Below, one piece after another: positions 36,689-45,407 of a DNA stretch of 64,000 bases. The stretch's first letter is position 1. Each line of letters starts with the position of its first letter. The notes under the pieces are model-generated. The model was not told the origin of the DNA. It saw only the letters and a list, made by a program, of their open reading frames with translations, and made no database searches. This DNA comes from Pseudorhodobacter sp. E13 (GTDB taxonomy: Bacteria; Pseudomonadota; Alphaproteobacteria; Rhodobacterales; Rhodobacteraceae). The stretch covers positions 421,180 to 485,179 of the forward strand of contig NZ_RPEN01000158.1 of the NCBI RefSeq assembly GCF_003991405.1, read 5' to 3'. Position numbers and translations under genes: made by a program.

Positions 36689-36718
36689 GCGCGCGATTCC
36701 CTCCCGTGAATCGCGCGC
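36689..36718 (-). terminator. Hairpin after gltX
   Basis: A perfect 10-bp stem GCGCGCGATT/AATCGCGCGC around the loop CCCTCCCGTG lies 10 bases past the gltX stop. The sequence after it on the minus strand (GGAATGGTTTG) is only weakly T-rich, so termination efficiency is uncertain. Confidence 0.6.
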
Positions 36719-36727
36719 AAAACAGCC

Positions 36728-38065
36728 TTAGCCTTTGGCCCGCACGACCTGCAACAAAGGCATCACATCGGCCATTTCCGGGCCATGCGCCTGCCCGGTC
36801 AAGGCCTTGCGCAGCGGCATGAACAGCCCTTTGCCTTTGCGGCCCGTGGCCTCTTTTACCGCCGTGGTCCAGTCTTTCCACGTTTCCGGCCCGAAGGGCA
36901 TCTCGGGCAGCATCGCGACGGCTTGCGCCACGAATTCACGGTCTTCCTCGTCAATCAAAGGCTCCGCCCCGTCGCGGAATAGCTGCCACCAGCCTTCCAG
37001 ATCGTTCAGAACGGTGATGTTTTCCTTCGCGACCCGCCAGAACCCTTCGCGCAGCCCTTCCGGCACGCCAAGGCCCGCGATCCGCTCGGCCACGGCATCA
37101 AAGGGCAGCCCCTGCACATAAGACCGCGTCAGGGGGAACAGATCATCCTTGTCGAATTTCGTGGGGGCCGCGCCGAAATTGCCAATCTCGAACCCGTCCA
37201 TCAATTCCTGATGGCTGCCTGCCAGTTCCACCGGTTTTGAAGACCCGAGCCGCGCCATCAAGGACAGCAGCGCCAGCGGCTCCACCCCCTGCGCGCGCAG
37301 ATCGCGCAAGGACAGCGTGCCCAGCCGTTTCGACAGCGCCTCGCCCTGCGGGCCGGTCAGCAGCGAATGATGGGCAAAATCGGGGGGCGTGCCACCCATC
37401 GCTTTCATGATCTGAATCTGCGTCGCGGTGTTGGTCACATGATCCGCCCCGCGCACGATGAAGGTCACGCCCATATCAATATCATCCACCGAGGACGCGA
37501 ACGTATACAGCACCTGCCCATCGGCCCGGATCAGCACCGGGTCCGACACCGAGGCCGCATCAATCGACACCGGGCCAAGGATGCCATCGGTCCATTCAAT
37601 CCGCTCCAGATCCAGCAGAAACCGCCAGTAACCGGGATCAGAAGCGCGCAGCTTGTCCTTTTCCGCCTCGGACAAATGCAGCGAGGCGCGGTCATAGACC
37701 GGCGGCTTGTGCATGTTCAGCAATTTCTTGCGCTTGAGGTCCAGATCGGTGGGCGACTCGAAACATTCATAAAAGCGCCCGGCGGCCTTCAATTCCTCGG
37801 CCGCCTCGCGGTAGCGATCAATCCGCAGCGATTGCTTTTCCACGCGGTCCCATGTCAGGCCCAGCCATTCCAGATCCTGCATCAACCCGTCGGCATATTC
37901 CTGTTTGGAACGTTCCTGATCGGTATCATCCAGCCGCAGAATGAAGGTGCCCCCCGACTTGCGGGCGATCATCCAGTTCATCAAGGCAGTGCGAAGATTG
38001 CCGACATGGATATATCCGGTCGGTGACGGGGCAAAGCGGGTAACGGTGGGGCGCATGGTCATCAT
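36728..38065 (-). CDS. gltX: Glutamyl-tRNA synthetase
   Basis: The 445-residue class I synthetase has the HIGH-type motif HVGN at 20-23 (FAPSPTGYIHVGNLRTALMN) and a KMSKS-type LSKRLG. It charges tRNA-Glu, and in alphaproteobacteria one of two paralogues may serve tRNA-Gln by the indirect route; which role this copy has is not clear. The ATG at 38065 has CAGGAG five bases upstream; ten upstream codons in frame are unlikely. It is divergent from the hydrolase gene at 38269. Confidence 0.95.
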   Translation of the reverse strand: MMTMRPTVTRFAPSPTGYIHVGNLRTALMNWMIARKSGGTFILRLDDTDQERSKQEYADGLMQDLEWLGLTWDRVEKQSLRIDRYREAAEELKAAGRFYECFESPTDLDLKRKKLLNMHKPPVYDRASLHLSEAEKDKLRASDPGYWRFLLDLERIEWTDGILGPVSIDAASVSDPVLIRADGQVLYTFASSVDDIDMGVTFIVRGADHVTNTATQIQIMKAMGGTPPDFAHHSLLTGPQGEALSKRLGTLSLRDLRAQGVEPLALLSLMARLGSSKPVELAGSHQELMDGFEIGNFGAAPTKFDKDDLFPLTRSYVQGLPFDAVAERIAGLGVPEGLREGFWRVAKENITVLNDLEGWWQLFRDGAEPLIDEEDREFVAQAVAMLPEMPFGPETWKDWTTAVKEATGRKGKGLFMPLRKALTGQAHGPEMADVMPLLQVVRAKG

Positions 38066-38268
38066 TGGGTCTCCTGAACCCTGCTGCTCTGTCACATGGG
38101 CAGCCGTTTGTCCATATCGCGGCGGCGCGCAGGCTGGCCCCTTTGTCCGGTTTATCGGCGCCGCGCGACGGAAAACCCTGCACCGCGCGTATCACAGAAA
38201 TGAAATAATCGCTGGACCGGTCGCGCAAGCGGCTTACCTTGGACCCAGCAACAACAGGAGAGACCGTT

Positions 38269-39198
38269 ATGAAAACCCCGATGATCTCACGCCGTCACGC
38301 GCTTTTCGCCACCGCCGCGCTGCCCTTCGCGCCCGGATTGGTGGGCGCAGCCCATGCCAAGGCCGATATGATGGGCGGCTCTGTCCCGCAGTTCAACCGC
38401 ATTAAACTGGGCGGGTTTGAAGTGACCTCGCTGCTGGCGGGCACCCGGACGGTGGAAAACCCCACCGAAATCTTTGGCCTGAACGCCGATCCGGCAGAGT
38501 TTGCCGAAGTGTCCAAGGCCGCGTTTCTGCCCACCGACAAGGCCCAGTTCTTCTTTACCCCCACAGTCGTGAACACCGGGTCGGAGCTGGTCTTGTTTGA
38601 TACCGGCTTGAACGCAGGCGGCATCACGGCGGCGCTGGCCGCAGCAGGCTATACCCCCGACCAGATTGATACGGTGGTGCTGACGCATATGCACGGCGAC
38701 CATATCGGCGGCCTGATGACTGAAACCGCTGCCACCTTTGCCAATGCCCGCTATGTCACCGGCGCGGCAGAGCATAATCACTGGATGGCTGCGGGCAACG
38801 AAGGCTTTGACAAGAACGTCCGCCCCTTGAATGACAAGATCAGCTTTCTGGAGGATGGCGGCGCCGTGACCGGTGGCATCACCGCGATGCTGGCCGCAGG
38901 GCATACACCGGGCCATATGGGCTATATGCTGGAAAGTGACGGCGCGCAGTTGATGCTGATTGCCGATCTGGCGAACCATTATGTCTGGTCGCTGGCGCAT
39001 CCCGATTGGGAAGTGCGGTTTGATATGGACAAGGCCGGGGCTGCTGCCTCGCGGCGCAAGGTGCTGGGTATGCTGGCGGCGGATCGCGTGCCCTTCATCG
39101 GCTATCACATGCCCTTCCCTGCGCTTGGCTATGCCGAGGCGCGCGGCGATGGGTTCCACTATGTGCCGGCCAGCTATCAGATGATGATGCAAGGCTGA
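38269..39198 (+). CDS. Exported metallo-beta-lactamase-fold hydrolase
   Basis: The 309-residue protein carries the zinc motif THMHGDHIGG with His140, His142, Asp144 and His145, and later ligands in GHTPGHMGY. The N-terminus ISRRHALFATAALPFAP with AHA at 28-30 looks like a twin-arginine signal peptide, so the folded enzyme would reach the periplasm. The ATG at 38269 follows CAGGAG. Members of this branch include lactonases, arylsulfatase-like and beta-lactamase-like hydrolases; the substrate is open. Confidence 0.88.
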   Translation: MKTPMISRRHALFATAALPFAPGLVGAAHAKADMMGGSVPQFNRIKLGGFEVTSLLAGTRTVENPTEIFGLNADPAEFAEVSKAAFLPTDKAQFFFTPTVVNTGSELVLFDTGLNAGGITAALAAAGYTPDQIDTVVLTHMHGDHIGGLMTETAATFANARYVTGAAEHNHWMAAGNEGFDKNVRPLNDKISFLEDGGAVTGGITAMLAAGHTPGHMGYMLESDGAQLMLIADLANHYVWSLAHPDWEVRFDMDKAGAAASRRKVLGMLAADRVPFIGYHMPFPALGYAEARGDGFHYVPASYQMMMQG

Positions 39199-39217
39199 TC
39201 GCTGCCGAAACCTGCGC

Positions 39218-39243
39218 AAGGCCCGCCCCACCCGGCGGGCCTT
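39218..39243 (+). terminator. Hairpin after the MBL hydrolase gene
   Basis: A perfect 10-bp stem AAGGCCCGCC/GGCGGGCCTT with loop CCACCC sits 20 bases past the stop at 39198. The following ATTGCTG is short of T's, but the U-containing end of the stem supports a terminator. Confidence 0.7.
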
Positions 39244-39328
39244 ATTGCTGGGAAAATCGCGTTTTGGTTGAACGTGGCTTTGCCTTCTGCCATGCTGCGC
39301 CTTAGGCCGCACCAACAGGGGGACGATC

Positions 39329-40285
39329 TTGCCCCAACCCCAGACATCCATCCTGACCGTCACGCTGAATCCCGCGCTGGACCTGAGCGCGGGCACAGCC
39401 ACGGTGCATCCCGGCCCCAAGCTGCGCTGTGATACCCCGCGCTATGATCCCGGCGGTGGCGGCATCAACATCAGCCGCGCGATCGGGGCCTTGGGCGGCG
39501 ACAGTGCGGCATTGGTGGCCCTTGGCGGGGCGACAGGCGCGCAACTGGCTGATTTGCTGCTGCGTGATGGGGTGGTGGCCAAACCCTTGCCCGCACCGGG
39601 GGACACAAGGCTTAGCCTTTCCATCACGGCAGAGGATACGCGGGCGCAATACCGCTTTGTTCTGCCCGGCCCGCATTGGCCCGCCCCGGCTGTTGAAGCG
39701 GCGGTGGCCGCCATTGTCGCCGCTGCCCCTGCGGGTGGTTTTGTGGCGATAAGTGGCAGCCAGCCCCCCGGCTTTCCCGAAAATGCCATCGCCCGGATCA
39801 GTTCCGCTTTGCCCGGCGCAACCCGGCTTGTCGCCGATACATCCGGCGCCCCGCTGAAGGCGCTGGCCGCAGGTCAGGGCGCGCGGCTGTTCTGCGTGCG
39901 CATGGATGCCGAAGAGGCCGAAAGCCTTGCCAACCGCCCCCTGCCCCGGCGCGAGGACAGCGCCGATTTCGCGCAATCGCTTGTGCAGCGCGGGGTGGCG
40001 GAAAACGTGATTATCGCACGCGGGCCGGATGGGTCGGTGATGGTGACAGAGGCCGGGCGTTGGTTCTGCCCTGCGCCCACAGTGCCCGTGATCAGCAAGA
40101 TCGGTGCCGGTGACAGTTTCGTCGCGGGTTTTGTGCTGGCGCTTGCGCGGGGCCAATCGGTGCAGGCGGCCCTTGGGCTAGGGGTTGCTGCGGCCTCAGC
40201 CGCCGTCATGACACCCGCGACCGAACTGTGCCGCCGCAGCGACACCGAGGCGTTGGCCAAGGTCTGCGTGGTGGAGCCGATCTGA
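39329..40285 (+). CDS. 1-phosphofructokinase / PfkB-type hexose-phosphate kinase
   Basis: The 318-residue protein belongs to the 1-phosphofructokinase branch of PfkB kinases: TVTLNPALDLSAGT at the start, the Gly-rich GGGGINISRAIGALGG, and GAGDSFVAGF with catalytic Asp262. The predicted start is a TTG at 39329 with AGGGGG six bases upstream; no ATG fits. It likely phosphorylates fructose-1-P, fructose-6-P or tagatose-6-P. No PTS or sugar importer is beside it, so the substrate is undecided. Confidence 0.9.
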   Translation: MPQPQTSILTVTLNPALDLSAGTATVHPGPKLRCDTPRYDPGGGGINISRAIGALGGDSAALVALGGATGAQLADLLLRDGVVAKPLPAPGDTRLSLSITAEDTRAQYRFVLPGPHWPAPAVEAAVAAIVAAAPAGGFVAISGSQPPGFPENAIARISSALPGATRLVADTSGAPLKALAAGQGARLFCVRMDAEEAESLANRPLPRREDSADFAQSLVQRGVAENVIIARGPDGSVMVTEAGRWFCPAPTVPVISKIGAGDSFVAGFVLALARGQSVQAALGLGVAAASAAVMTPATELCRRSDTEALAKVCVVEPI

Positions 40286-40362
40286 GCGCGGCCGTCGGGC
40301 TTTAGCGATTTCTTAGCCTTCGCGTGGTCAGGTGCGGGGATGTGATTGCGAAAGGCCCTGTG

Positions 40363-41484
40363 ATGACGATCCGCCCCCCATCTGATATTTGGTCCAGCCC
40401 CAAGGCGATGATGGATGTGATTGGCCTGCCCGCCTTTCTGGTGCAGGTCAACGGCCCGCGCGATTTCACCTTTACCGCGCTGAATGCGGCCCACAAAGAT
40501 CAGGCCGGGCTGGACCCGGACAGCGTGGTCGGCAAAAAGCCGGAAACGCTGTTGCCCGCGCGTCTGGCCGAAACCCTGATCGAGAATTATGAGGAATGTC
40601 GCGCCACCGCCCGTCCCCTGACCTATGAGGAGCATTTGCACCTGCCTGCCGGGGCGCGCTGGTGGCTGACGACCTTGTCGCCGATTGTCGGGGCTTCGGG
40701 CGCGGTTTCGGCAATCCTTGGGATCGCGACAGATATCAGCGCGGCGAAAGAGCGGGAGTTCCGGCAAGCGGAAAAGCTGTCAGAGGTGGTGCGGCAAAAG
40801 CGCAGCATGCTGGGCGTGATCTCGCGCAGTGTGGATGATGTGCGCGGGCCGTTCCAGTCGGTTCTGGGCCTGCTGGGGGTGTTGCGCGACGGGTTTGTCG
40901 ATCTGGGCGATGGCAAGCATGCGCAGATCGACCTGTGCGAAGAAATCACCCTGACCGCTTTGGCGCAGGCCAACGCGCTGTGCCAATCGGCGGATGGGTT
41001 GATTGCGGACAGCGATGCGCCGCGACGGGTTGATCTGGGGCATCTGTGCCGCGACATTGCCGCGCTGATCGACCCGGATCGTCGGTTCACCATCGGGTTC
41101 CCGACCTGCAAGGTGATGGCCGACCCGACGGTGCTGGAACTTTTGTTGCGGCTGCTGTTGGAAAACGCCGCCAAACACGCACATGCCGATATTTTTGTCA
41201 CTGTATCGGTGGCGGAGGCGGGTGCTTTGCGGTTTCAGGTGCTGGATGATGGCGCGACAGATACGCAGGCACCGCAGCGCGCCGATGGCACCGCCATCTT
41301 GCCCGAAGGTGACGCGGTTGGCGCGCTGTCGGAACTGGGCCGCGCGCAGGCCTTGATCGACAGCCTTGACGGTGCGCTGACCGATTGCCGCGCGGAAAAC
41401 GGTTTGGCGGGTATCGAATTCCGGCTGTCGGGGACACTGTTGGAGGAAAGCACCGTGCAGCAGGCACAGCGAGGTGCTGCGTGA
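40363..41484 (+). CDS. PAS-containing degenerate histidine-kinase-like protein
   Basis: The 373-residue protein starts at ATG 40363 after AAAGG. Residues about 10-125 form a PAS domain (DVIGLPAFLVQVNGPRDFTF, ending in SAILGIATDISAAKERE). The following dimerisation-like helix reads MLGVISRSVDDVRGPF, with Arg155 where the phospho-acceptor His would be. The ATPase-like part keeps an N-box (LLENAAKHAHA), but the G1 (DDGATDTQ) and G2 (GALSELGRAQ) loops are eroded. No membrane segment is seen. It is probably a cytoplasmic sensor that no longer phosphorylates, perhaps a partner or regulator of another kinase. Confidence 0.8.
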   Translation: MTIRPPSDIWSSPKAMMDVIGLPAFLVQVNGPRDFTFTALNAAHKDQAGLDPDSVVGKKPETLLPARLAETLIENYEECRATARPLTYEEHLHLPAGARWWLTTLSPIVGASGAVSAILGIATDISAAKEREFRQAEKLSEVVRQKRSMLGVISRSVDDVRGPFQSVLGLLGVLRDGFVDLGDGKHAQIDLCEEITLTALAQANALCQSADGLIADSDAPRRVDLGHLCRDIAALIDPDRRFTIGFPTCKVMADPTVLELLLRLLLENAAKHAHADIFVTVSVAEAGALRFQVLDDGATDTQAPQRADGTAILPEGDAVGALSELGRAQALIDSLDGALTDCRAENGLAGIEFRLSGTLLEESTVQQAQRGAA

Positions 41485-41507
41485 CCCCCAGTCGCCCAAA
41501 GGGCCGA

Positions 41508-42116
41508 CTAAAGCGCCACCACCGCCCAGCGCTTGCCAAGGGTGAGGCTGCGCCCCTCATTCGCCTGCGCCAGCGTCAGCCCCGCATGGGATAAGTCGTC
41601 CCGCAGCCTGTCCAGCACCGCCTCGGGCGGCAGGTCAAAACCATGGCCGGGAAAGCTGAGCTTTGGGGCGGGCAGAACTGCGCTGTCTTGCCGGGTGGTC
41701 GGTTGGCGCAGCCCCAGCGCGATGGCATGGGCCGGGCTGATTTCCACGCTGAAAATCTTGGTATAGGGCGCGTTCACGATCCAGAAGGCAGCGATTTCCT
41801 TGCGCGGAATCGCAAAGACCTTGTGCCCGCCCCAGATGCCCCAGCGGTCGAACACAATCGCCTCTGCGTCAAAGCGGATCGCGGCGCGTGCGCCGAAGGG
41901 CCGGGTGAAAAACCGGTAGGCCGCCGCCAAGATCAGGAGTGCGATGCCGATCATCACCGCCAGAAACCCATAGTCGCGCGGCACCGCGTTGCGCCCCAGC
42001 AGGCGCACAAGGTCAAAGGCCAGCCAGCCCATCACAAGGCCCAGAAAAAGCAGCACCCCCGCCAGCACATACTGCGGGCGCAGGTTCGGTCCGATGGGCG
42101 CTGTTTCAGCTTTCAT
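41508..42116 (-). CDS. Two-TM membrane protein with PH-like cytoplasmic part
   Basis: The 202-residue protein has two membrane segments near 20-40 (VLAGVLLFLGLVMGWLAFDL) and 51-68 (FLAVMIGIALLILAAAYRFF). A soluble part follows with IRFDAEAIVFDRWGIWGG and IPRKEIAAFWIVNAPY, a beta-rich look like bacterial PH-type domains; that is inference. It overlaps the end of nadE by 11 bases on the same strand and is probably co-transcribed with it. Function is unknown. Confidence 0.8.
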   Translation of the reverse strand: MKAETAPIGPNLRPQYVLAGVLLFLGLVMGWLAFDLVRLLGRNAVPRDYGFLAVMIGIALLILAAAYRFFTRPFGARAAIRFDAEAIVFDRWGIWGGHKVFAIPRKEIAAFWIVNAPYTKIFSVEISPAHAIALGLRQPTTRQDSAVLPAPKLSFPGHGFDLPPEAVLDRLRDDLSHAGLTLAQANEGRSLTLGKRWAVVAL

Positions 42117-43764
42117 CGCGCCAGCGGTTCACAATCGGATAGCGCCGATCCAGCCAGAAGGCTCGGCGGGTAAGCCGCGTGCCGGGGGCAGATTGAAAGC
42201 GTTTGTATTCAGACAGATAGACCAGCTTTTCAACCTTCTTCACGGTGTCGCGGTCATAACCCGCCGCGACCAGATCGCTGACCGATACGTCATTATCCAC
42301 CAGCCCTTCCAGAATGGCATCCAGCACCGGATAGGGTGGCAGGCTGTCTTCGTCCTTCTGGTCGGGGCGCAATTCAGCCGAAGGCGGCTTGTCGATGATG
42401 CGGGGGGGGATCACCTCTCCCGCGGCACTCAGCATCCAGTCGCGGTGATTGGCATTGCGCCAGCGGCAGGTTTCAAACACGCGGGTTTTATACAGATCCT
42501 TGATCGGGTTATACCCGCCCGCCATATCGCCATAAATCGTGCAATAGCCCACGGCCACTTCGGATTTATTGCCCGTGGTCAGCAGCATTTCGCCAAATTT
42601 GTTCGACAGCGCCATCAACAGCAACCCGCGCAGGCGGGATTGGATGTTTTCTTCGGTCAGGTCGGGTTGCAGCCCGTCAAACAACGGAGCCAGCGTGTTG
42701 GTGATCGCTTGCCGCCCCTCGGCAATCGGCACGAAATCATAGCGGCAGCCCAGCCGGGTGGCGCAATCCTTGGCATCCTCAAGGCTTTCCTGCGAGGTAT
42801 ATTCCGAAGGCAGCATCACACAGCGCACATTTTCCGGCCCGATGGCATCGGCGGCAATGGTGGCAACAATGGCCGAATCGATTCCGCCCGACAGGCCCAG
42901 CAACACCTTTTTGAACCCGGTCTTGCCCAGATAATCGCGCAGCGACAGCACCATCGCGTGATAATCGGCCTCCCACGCGTTTGGCTGTTTGACCAGTTCG
43001 CCCGGCTCGGCCCGCCAGCCATCTGGCGTTTCGGTAAAATCGACATGGGTGATCGCGGTTTCAAAGGCAGGCATCTGCACCGCCAGCTTGCCGCCGGGGT
43101 TCAGCACGAAGGACGCGCCGTCAAACACCTGATCGTCCTGCCCCCCCGCAAGGTTCAGATAGACCAGCGGCAACCCGGTTTCGACCACGCGGGCAACCAT
43201 GATATTCTGCCGCACCGCCAGCTTGTCGCGGTAATAGGGGGAGCCGTTGGGCACCAGCAAAATCTCGGCCCCGGTTTCGGCATGGGTTTCGGCAACATCG
43301 GCGAACCAGCTATCCTCGCAAATCGGCGTGCCGATGCGCAGCGGGCCAATGCGGTAAGGGCCATTCACCTCGGCCGAGGAAAACAAGCGCTTTTCATCAA
43401 AAACGGAATCATTGGGCAGGTGGTGTTTTAGCACCGTGGTCGCGATCTTGCCGCCTTGCAGCACGAAATAGGCGTTATAGAGCCGCCCGGCCTGAAACCA
43501 CGGCCCGCCTATCCCGATGGCGGGACCCTCGGCGCAATCGCGCGCAAGGCGTTCCAGCACCTCGTTGCAATCTTCGATAAAGCGCGGGCGCTGCACCAGA
43601 TCCTGCGTCTGATAGCCGGTGATATACATTTCGGGAAACGCGATCATATCGGCCCCGGCGGCCTTTGCCGCAGCCCAGGCCTGTGCGGCGGCGGTGGCAT
43701 TGGCGCCAAGCGCGCCGACAGTCGGGTTCAACTGTGCCAAAGTCAGGCGAAATCTGTTGGCCAT
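42106..43764 (-). CDS. nadE: Glutamine-dependent NAD+ synthetase
   Basis: The 552-residue protein joins a nitrilase-type glutaminase domain with triad Glu45, Lys113 and Cys149 (PICEDSWF) to an NAD synthetase domain with the ATP motif LSGGIDS (291-297). It amidates nicotinic acid adenine dinucleotide to NAD+ using ammonia from glutamine. The ATG at 43764 has AAGGGG six bases upstream; the 65 codons further up are not coding. It is divergent from the MORN gene. Confidence 0.97.
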   Translation of the reverse strand: MANRFRLTLAQLNPTVGALGANATAAAQAWAAAKAAGADMIAFPEMYITGYQTQDLVQRPRFIEDCNEVLERLARDCAEGPAIGIGGPWFQAGRLYNAYFVLQGGKIATTVLKHHLPNDSVFDEKRLFSSAEVNGPYRIGPLRIGTPICEDSWFADVAETHAETGAEILLVPNGSPYYRDKLAVRQNIMVARVVETGLPLVYLNLAGGQDDQVFDGASFVLNPGGKLAVQMPAFETAITHVDFTETPDGWRAEPGELVKQPNAWEADYHAMVLSLRDYLGKTGFKKVLLGLSGGIDSAIVATIAADAIGPENVRCVMLPSEYTSQESLEDAKDCATRLGCRYDFVPIAEGRQAITNTLAPLFDGLQPDLTEENIQSRLRGLLLMALSNKFGEMLLTTGNKSEVAVGYCTIYGDMAGGYNPIKDLYKTRVFETCRWRNANHRDWMLSAAGEVIPPRIIDKPPSAELRPDQKDEDSLPPYPVLDAILEGLVDNDVSVSDLVAAGYDRDTVKKVEKLVYLSEYKRFQSAPGTRLTRRAFWLDRRYPIVNRWRDES

Positions 43765-43925
43765 ACGCGACCCCTTATTCTGGTTCCGGTCAAGGTTTAG
43801 CAGAGTTACGCGCGAGGGAAAGGGGAGGCGGTTTGCCAACTTGTCAGCACAGGGGCCGGAGGGTAGGCTTTGACAAAGGCGCAGGCGTGGCGGGTCGGCG
43901 CGCGAACGGACAAAGGAATATTGCT

Positions 43926-45404
43926 GTGAACAAGGTGATTTTGGCATTGGCAATCGCAACCAGCCTCGGCGCGGGGGCTGGCTTTGCCCAAGATGGCGTG
44001 ATCGCCAAGCAATATGACGATGGGTCTGTCTATGAAGGCACGTTCAAGGATGGGCGGCAGCATGGCACCGGCACTTACACCCTGCCCAATGGCTATACCT
44101 ATACCGGCGAATGGGTCGAAGGCGAGATCCGCGGCAAGGGCGTGGCGCGTTTTCCCAATGGCTCTGTCTATGAAGGGGATTTTCTGGCGGGCAAGCCCGA
44201 GGGGCGCGGCAAGATCACCTATCCTGATGGCGGCACCTATGAAGGCGACTGGACCGCCGGCAAGATGACAGGCAACGGCGTTGCACGCTATGCCGATGGG
44301 TCGGTCTATACGGGTGAATTTGTCGATGCCGTGCATAACGGCAAAGGCGTGTTAGAGGATGCCGGCGGCTACCGCTATGACGGCGATTGGGTGGCGGGCG
44401 AAAAGCAGGGCAAAGGCAAGATCACCTATCCCGATGGGGCCACCTATGAAGGTGATCTGGTCGCAGGCCAGCGGCAGGGCATCGGCACGCTGACCATGCC
44501 CGATGGGTTGACCTATGTCGGCGAATGGGCCGATGGGCAGATCAATGGCATGGGCACGCTGACGCAACCCAATGGCGATGTTTACGAAGGCCCGCTGGTG
44601 AACGGTGAGCGGGTTGGGCTGGGCAAGCTGACCTATGGCAATGGCGACCGCTATGAAGGCGAATTCGCCAATGACGCGCGGCATGGCAAGGGCGTGTTCC
44701 ACGGCCCCGATGGCTATGTTTATGATGGTGAGTGGGCAGAGGGGCGGATTGCGGGCACAGGCAGCGTGACCTATCCGGATGGCTCCGTCTATACCGGCCA
44801 GTTCAAGGATGATCAGCCGCATGGGCAGGGCAAGACCACCTATCCCGATGGGTCCACCTATGAAGGCGCATGGGTTGCCGGGGTGATCGAGGGCAAGGGC
44901 CGCGCCACCTATGCCAATGGCCAAGTCTATGAGGGAGAGTTCGTCAACGCCCAGTATCACGGCACCGGCAAGATGAGCTATGCCGATGGCTACAGCTATG
45001 ACGGCCAGTGGAACATGGGCCAGCGCGAGGGCAAAGGTGTGGCCACCTATGCCGATGGCAGCGTTTATACGGGCGACTTCAAGGCAGGCCAGCGGCAGGG
45101 TCAGGGCGAAGTGGTCATGGCCGATGGGTTCCGCTATGTCGGCGACTGGAAAGATGGCGTCATCGAAGGGCGCGGCGTGGCCACCTATCCCAATGGTGAC
45201 AGCTATGAAGGCGAATTTGTCGCCGGGCGGCGGCAGGGGCAAGGCGTCTTGCGCTATGCCACGGGGCAGGAAACCGCAGGGGAATGGACCAATGGCATCT
45301 TGACCGGGCCTGCCGCTGCACCCGAAGCCGCAGCCCCGGCAGAAGGCGCTCCGCCCCAGCCAGCTTCAACCGAGCCGGCCGATGCGGCCCCCGCCGGGAA
45401 CTGA
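43926..45404 (+). CDS. Exported MORN-repeat protein (18-19 repeats)
   Basis: The 492-residue protein starts at a GTG (MNKVILALAIATSLGAG) with AAAGGA upstream and has a signal peptide ending at GFAQ. Residues about 35-465 consist of 18-19 MORN repeats of 23 residues (pattern YxGxW/F..G...G.G....PDG..). A Pro/Ala-rich tail follows (EAAAPAEGAPPQPAS). MORN repeats form extended beta-hairpin strips that bind lipids or proteins. The signal peptide puts it in the periplasm or outside. Function is not known. A longer frame to 43665 is a shadow of nadE. Confidence 0.88.
   Translation: MNKVILALAIATSLGAGAGFAQDGVIAKQYDDGSVYEGTFKDGRQHGTGTYTLPNGYTYTGEWVEGEIRGKGVARFPNGSVYEGDFLAGKPEGRGKITYPDGGTYEGDWTAGKMTGNGVARYADGSVYTGEFVDAVHNGKGVLEDAGGYRYDGDWVAGEKQGKGKITYPDGATYEGDLVAGQRQGIGTLTMPDGLTYVGEWADGQINGMGTLTQPNGDVYEGPLVNGERVGLGKLTYGNGDRYEGEFANDARHGKGVFHGPDGYVYDGEWAEGRIAGTGSVTYPDGSVYTGQFKDDQPHGQGKTTYPDGSTYEGAWVAGVIEGKGRATYANGQVYEGEFVNAQYHGTGKMSYADGYSYDGQWNMGQREGKGVATYADGSVYTGDFKAGQRQGQGEVVMADGFRYVGDWKDGVIEGRGVATYPNGDSYEGEFVAGRRQGQGVLRYATGQETAGEWTNGILTGPAAAPEAAAPAEGAPPQPASTEPADAAPAGN
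44010..45330. repeat. 69-bp tandem repeats encoding MORN units
   Basis: The coding sequence is built of 69-base units that encode the 23-residue MORN repeats. Several neighbouring units share long identical patches (for example TATCCCGATGGG and GGCAAGG blocks), which makes the array liable to unit gain or loss by recombination. Confidence 0.8.
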
Positions 45405-45407
45405 CGT

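Noticed and set aside
40324..40362. N-terminal extension of the PAS protein
   Set aside because: The ATG at 40363 follows AAAGG at good distance; the upstream codons lack a ribosome site.
44010..45330. CRISPR-like array because of regular repeats
   Set aside because: The 69-base period encodes MORN repeats in one continuous frame; there are no spacers.
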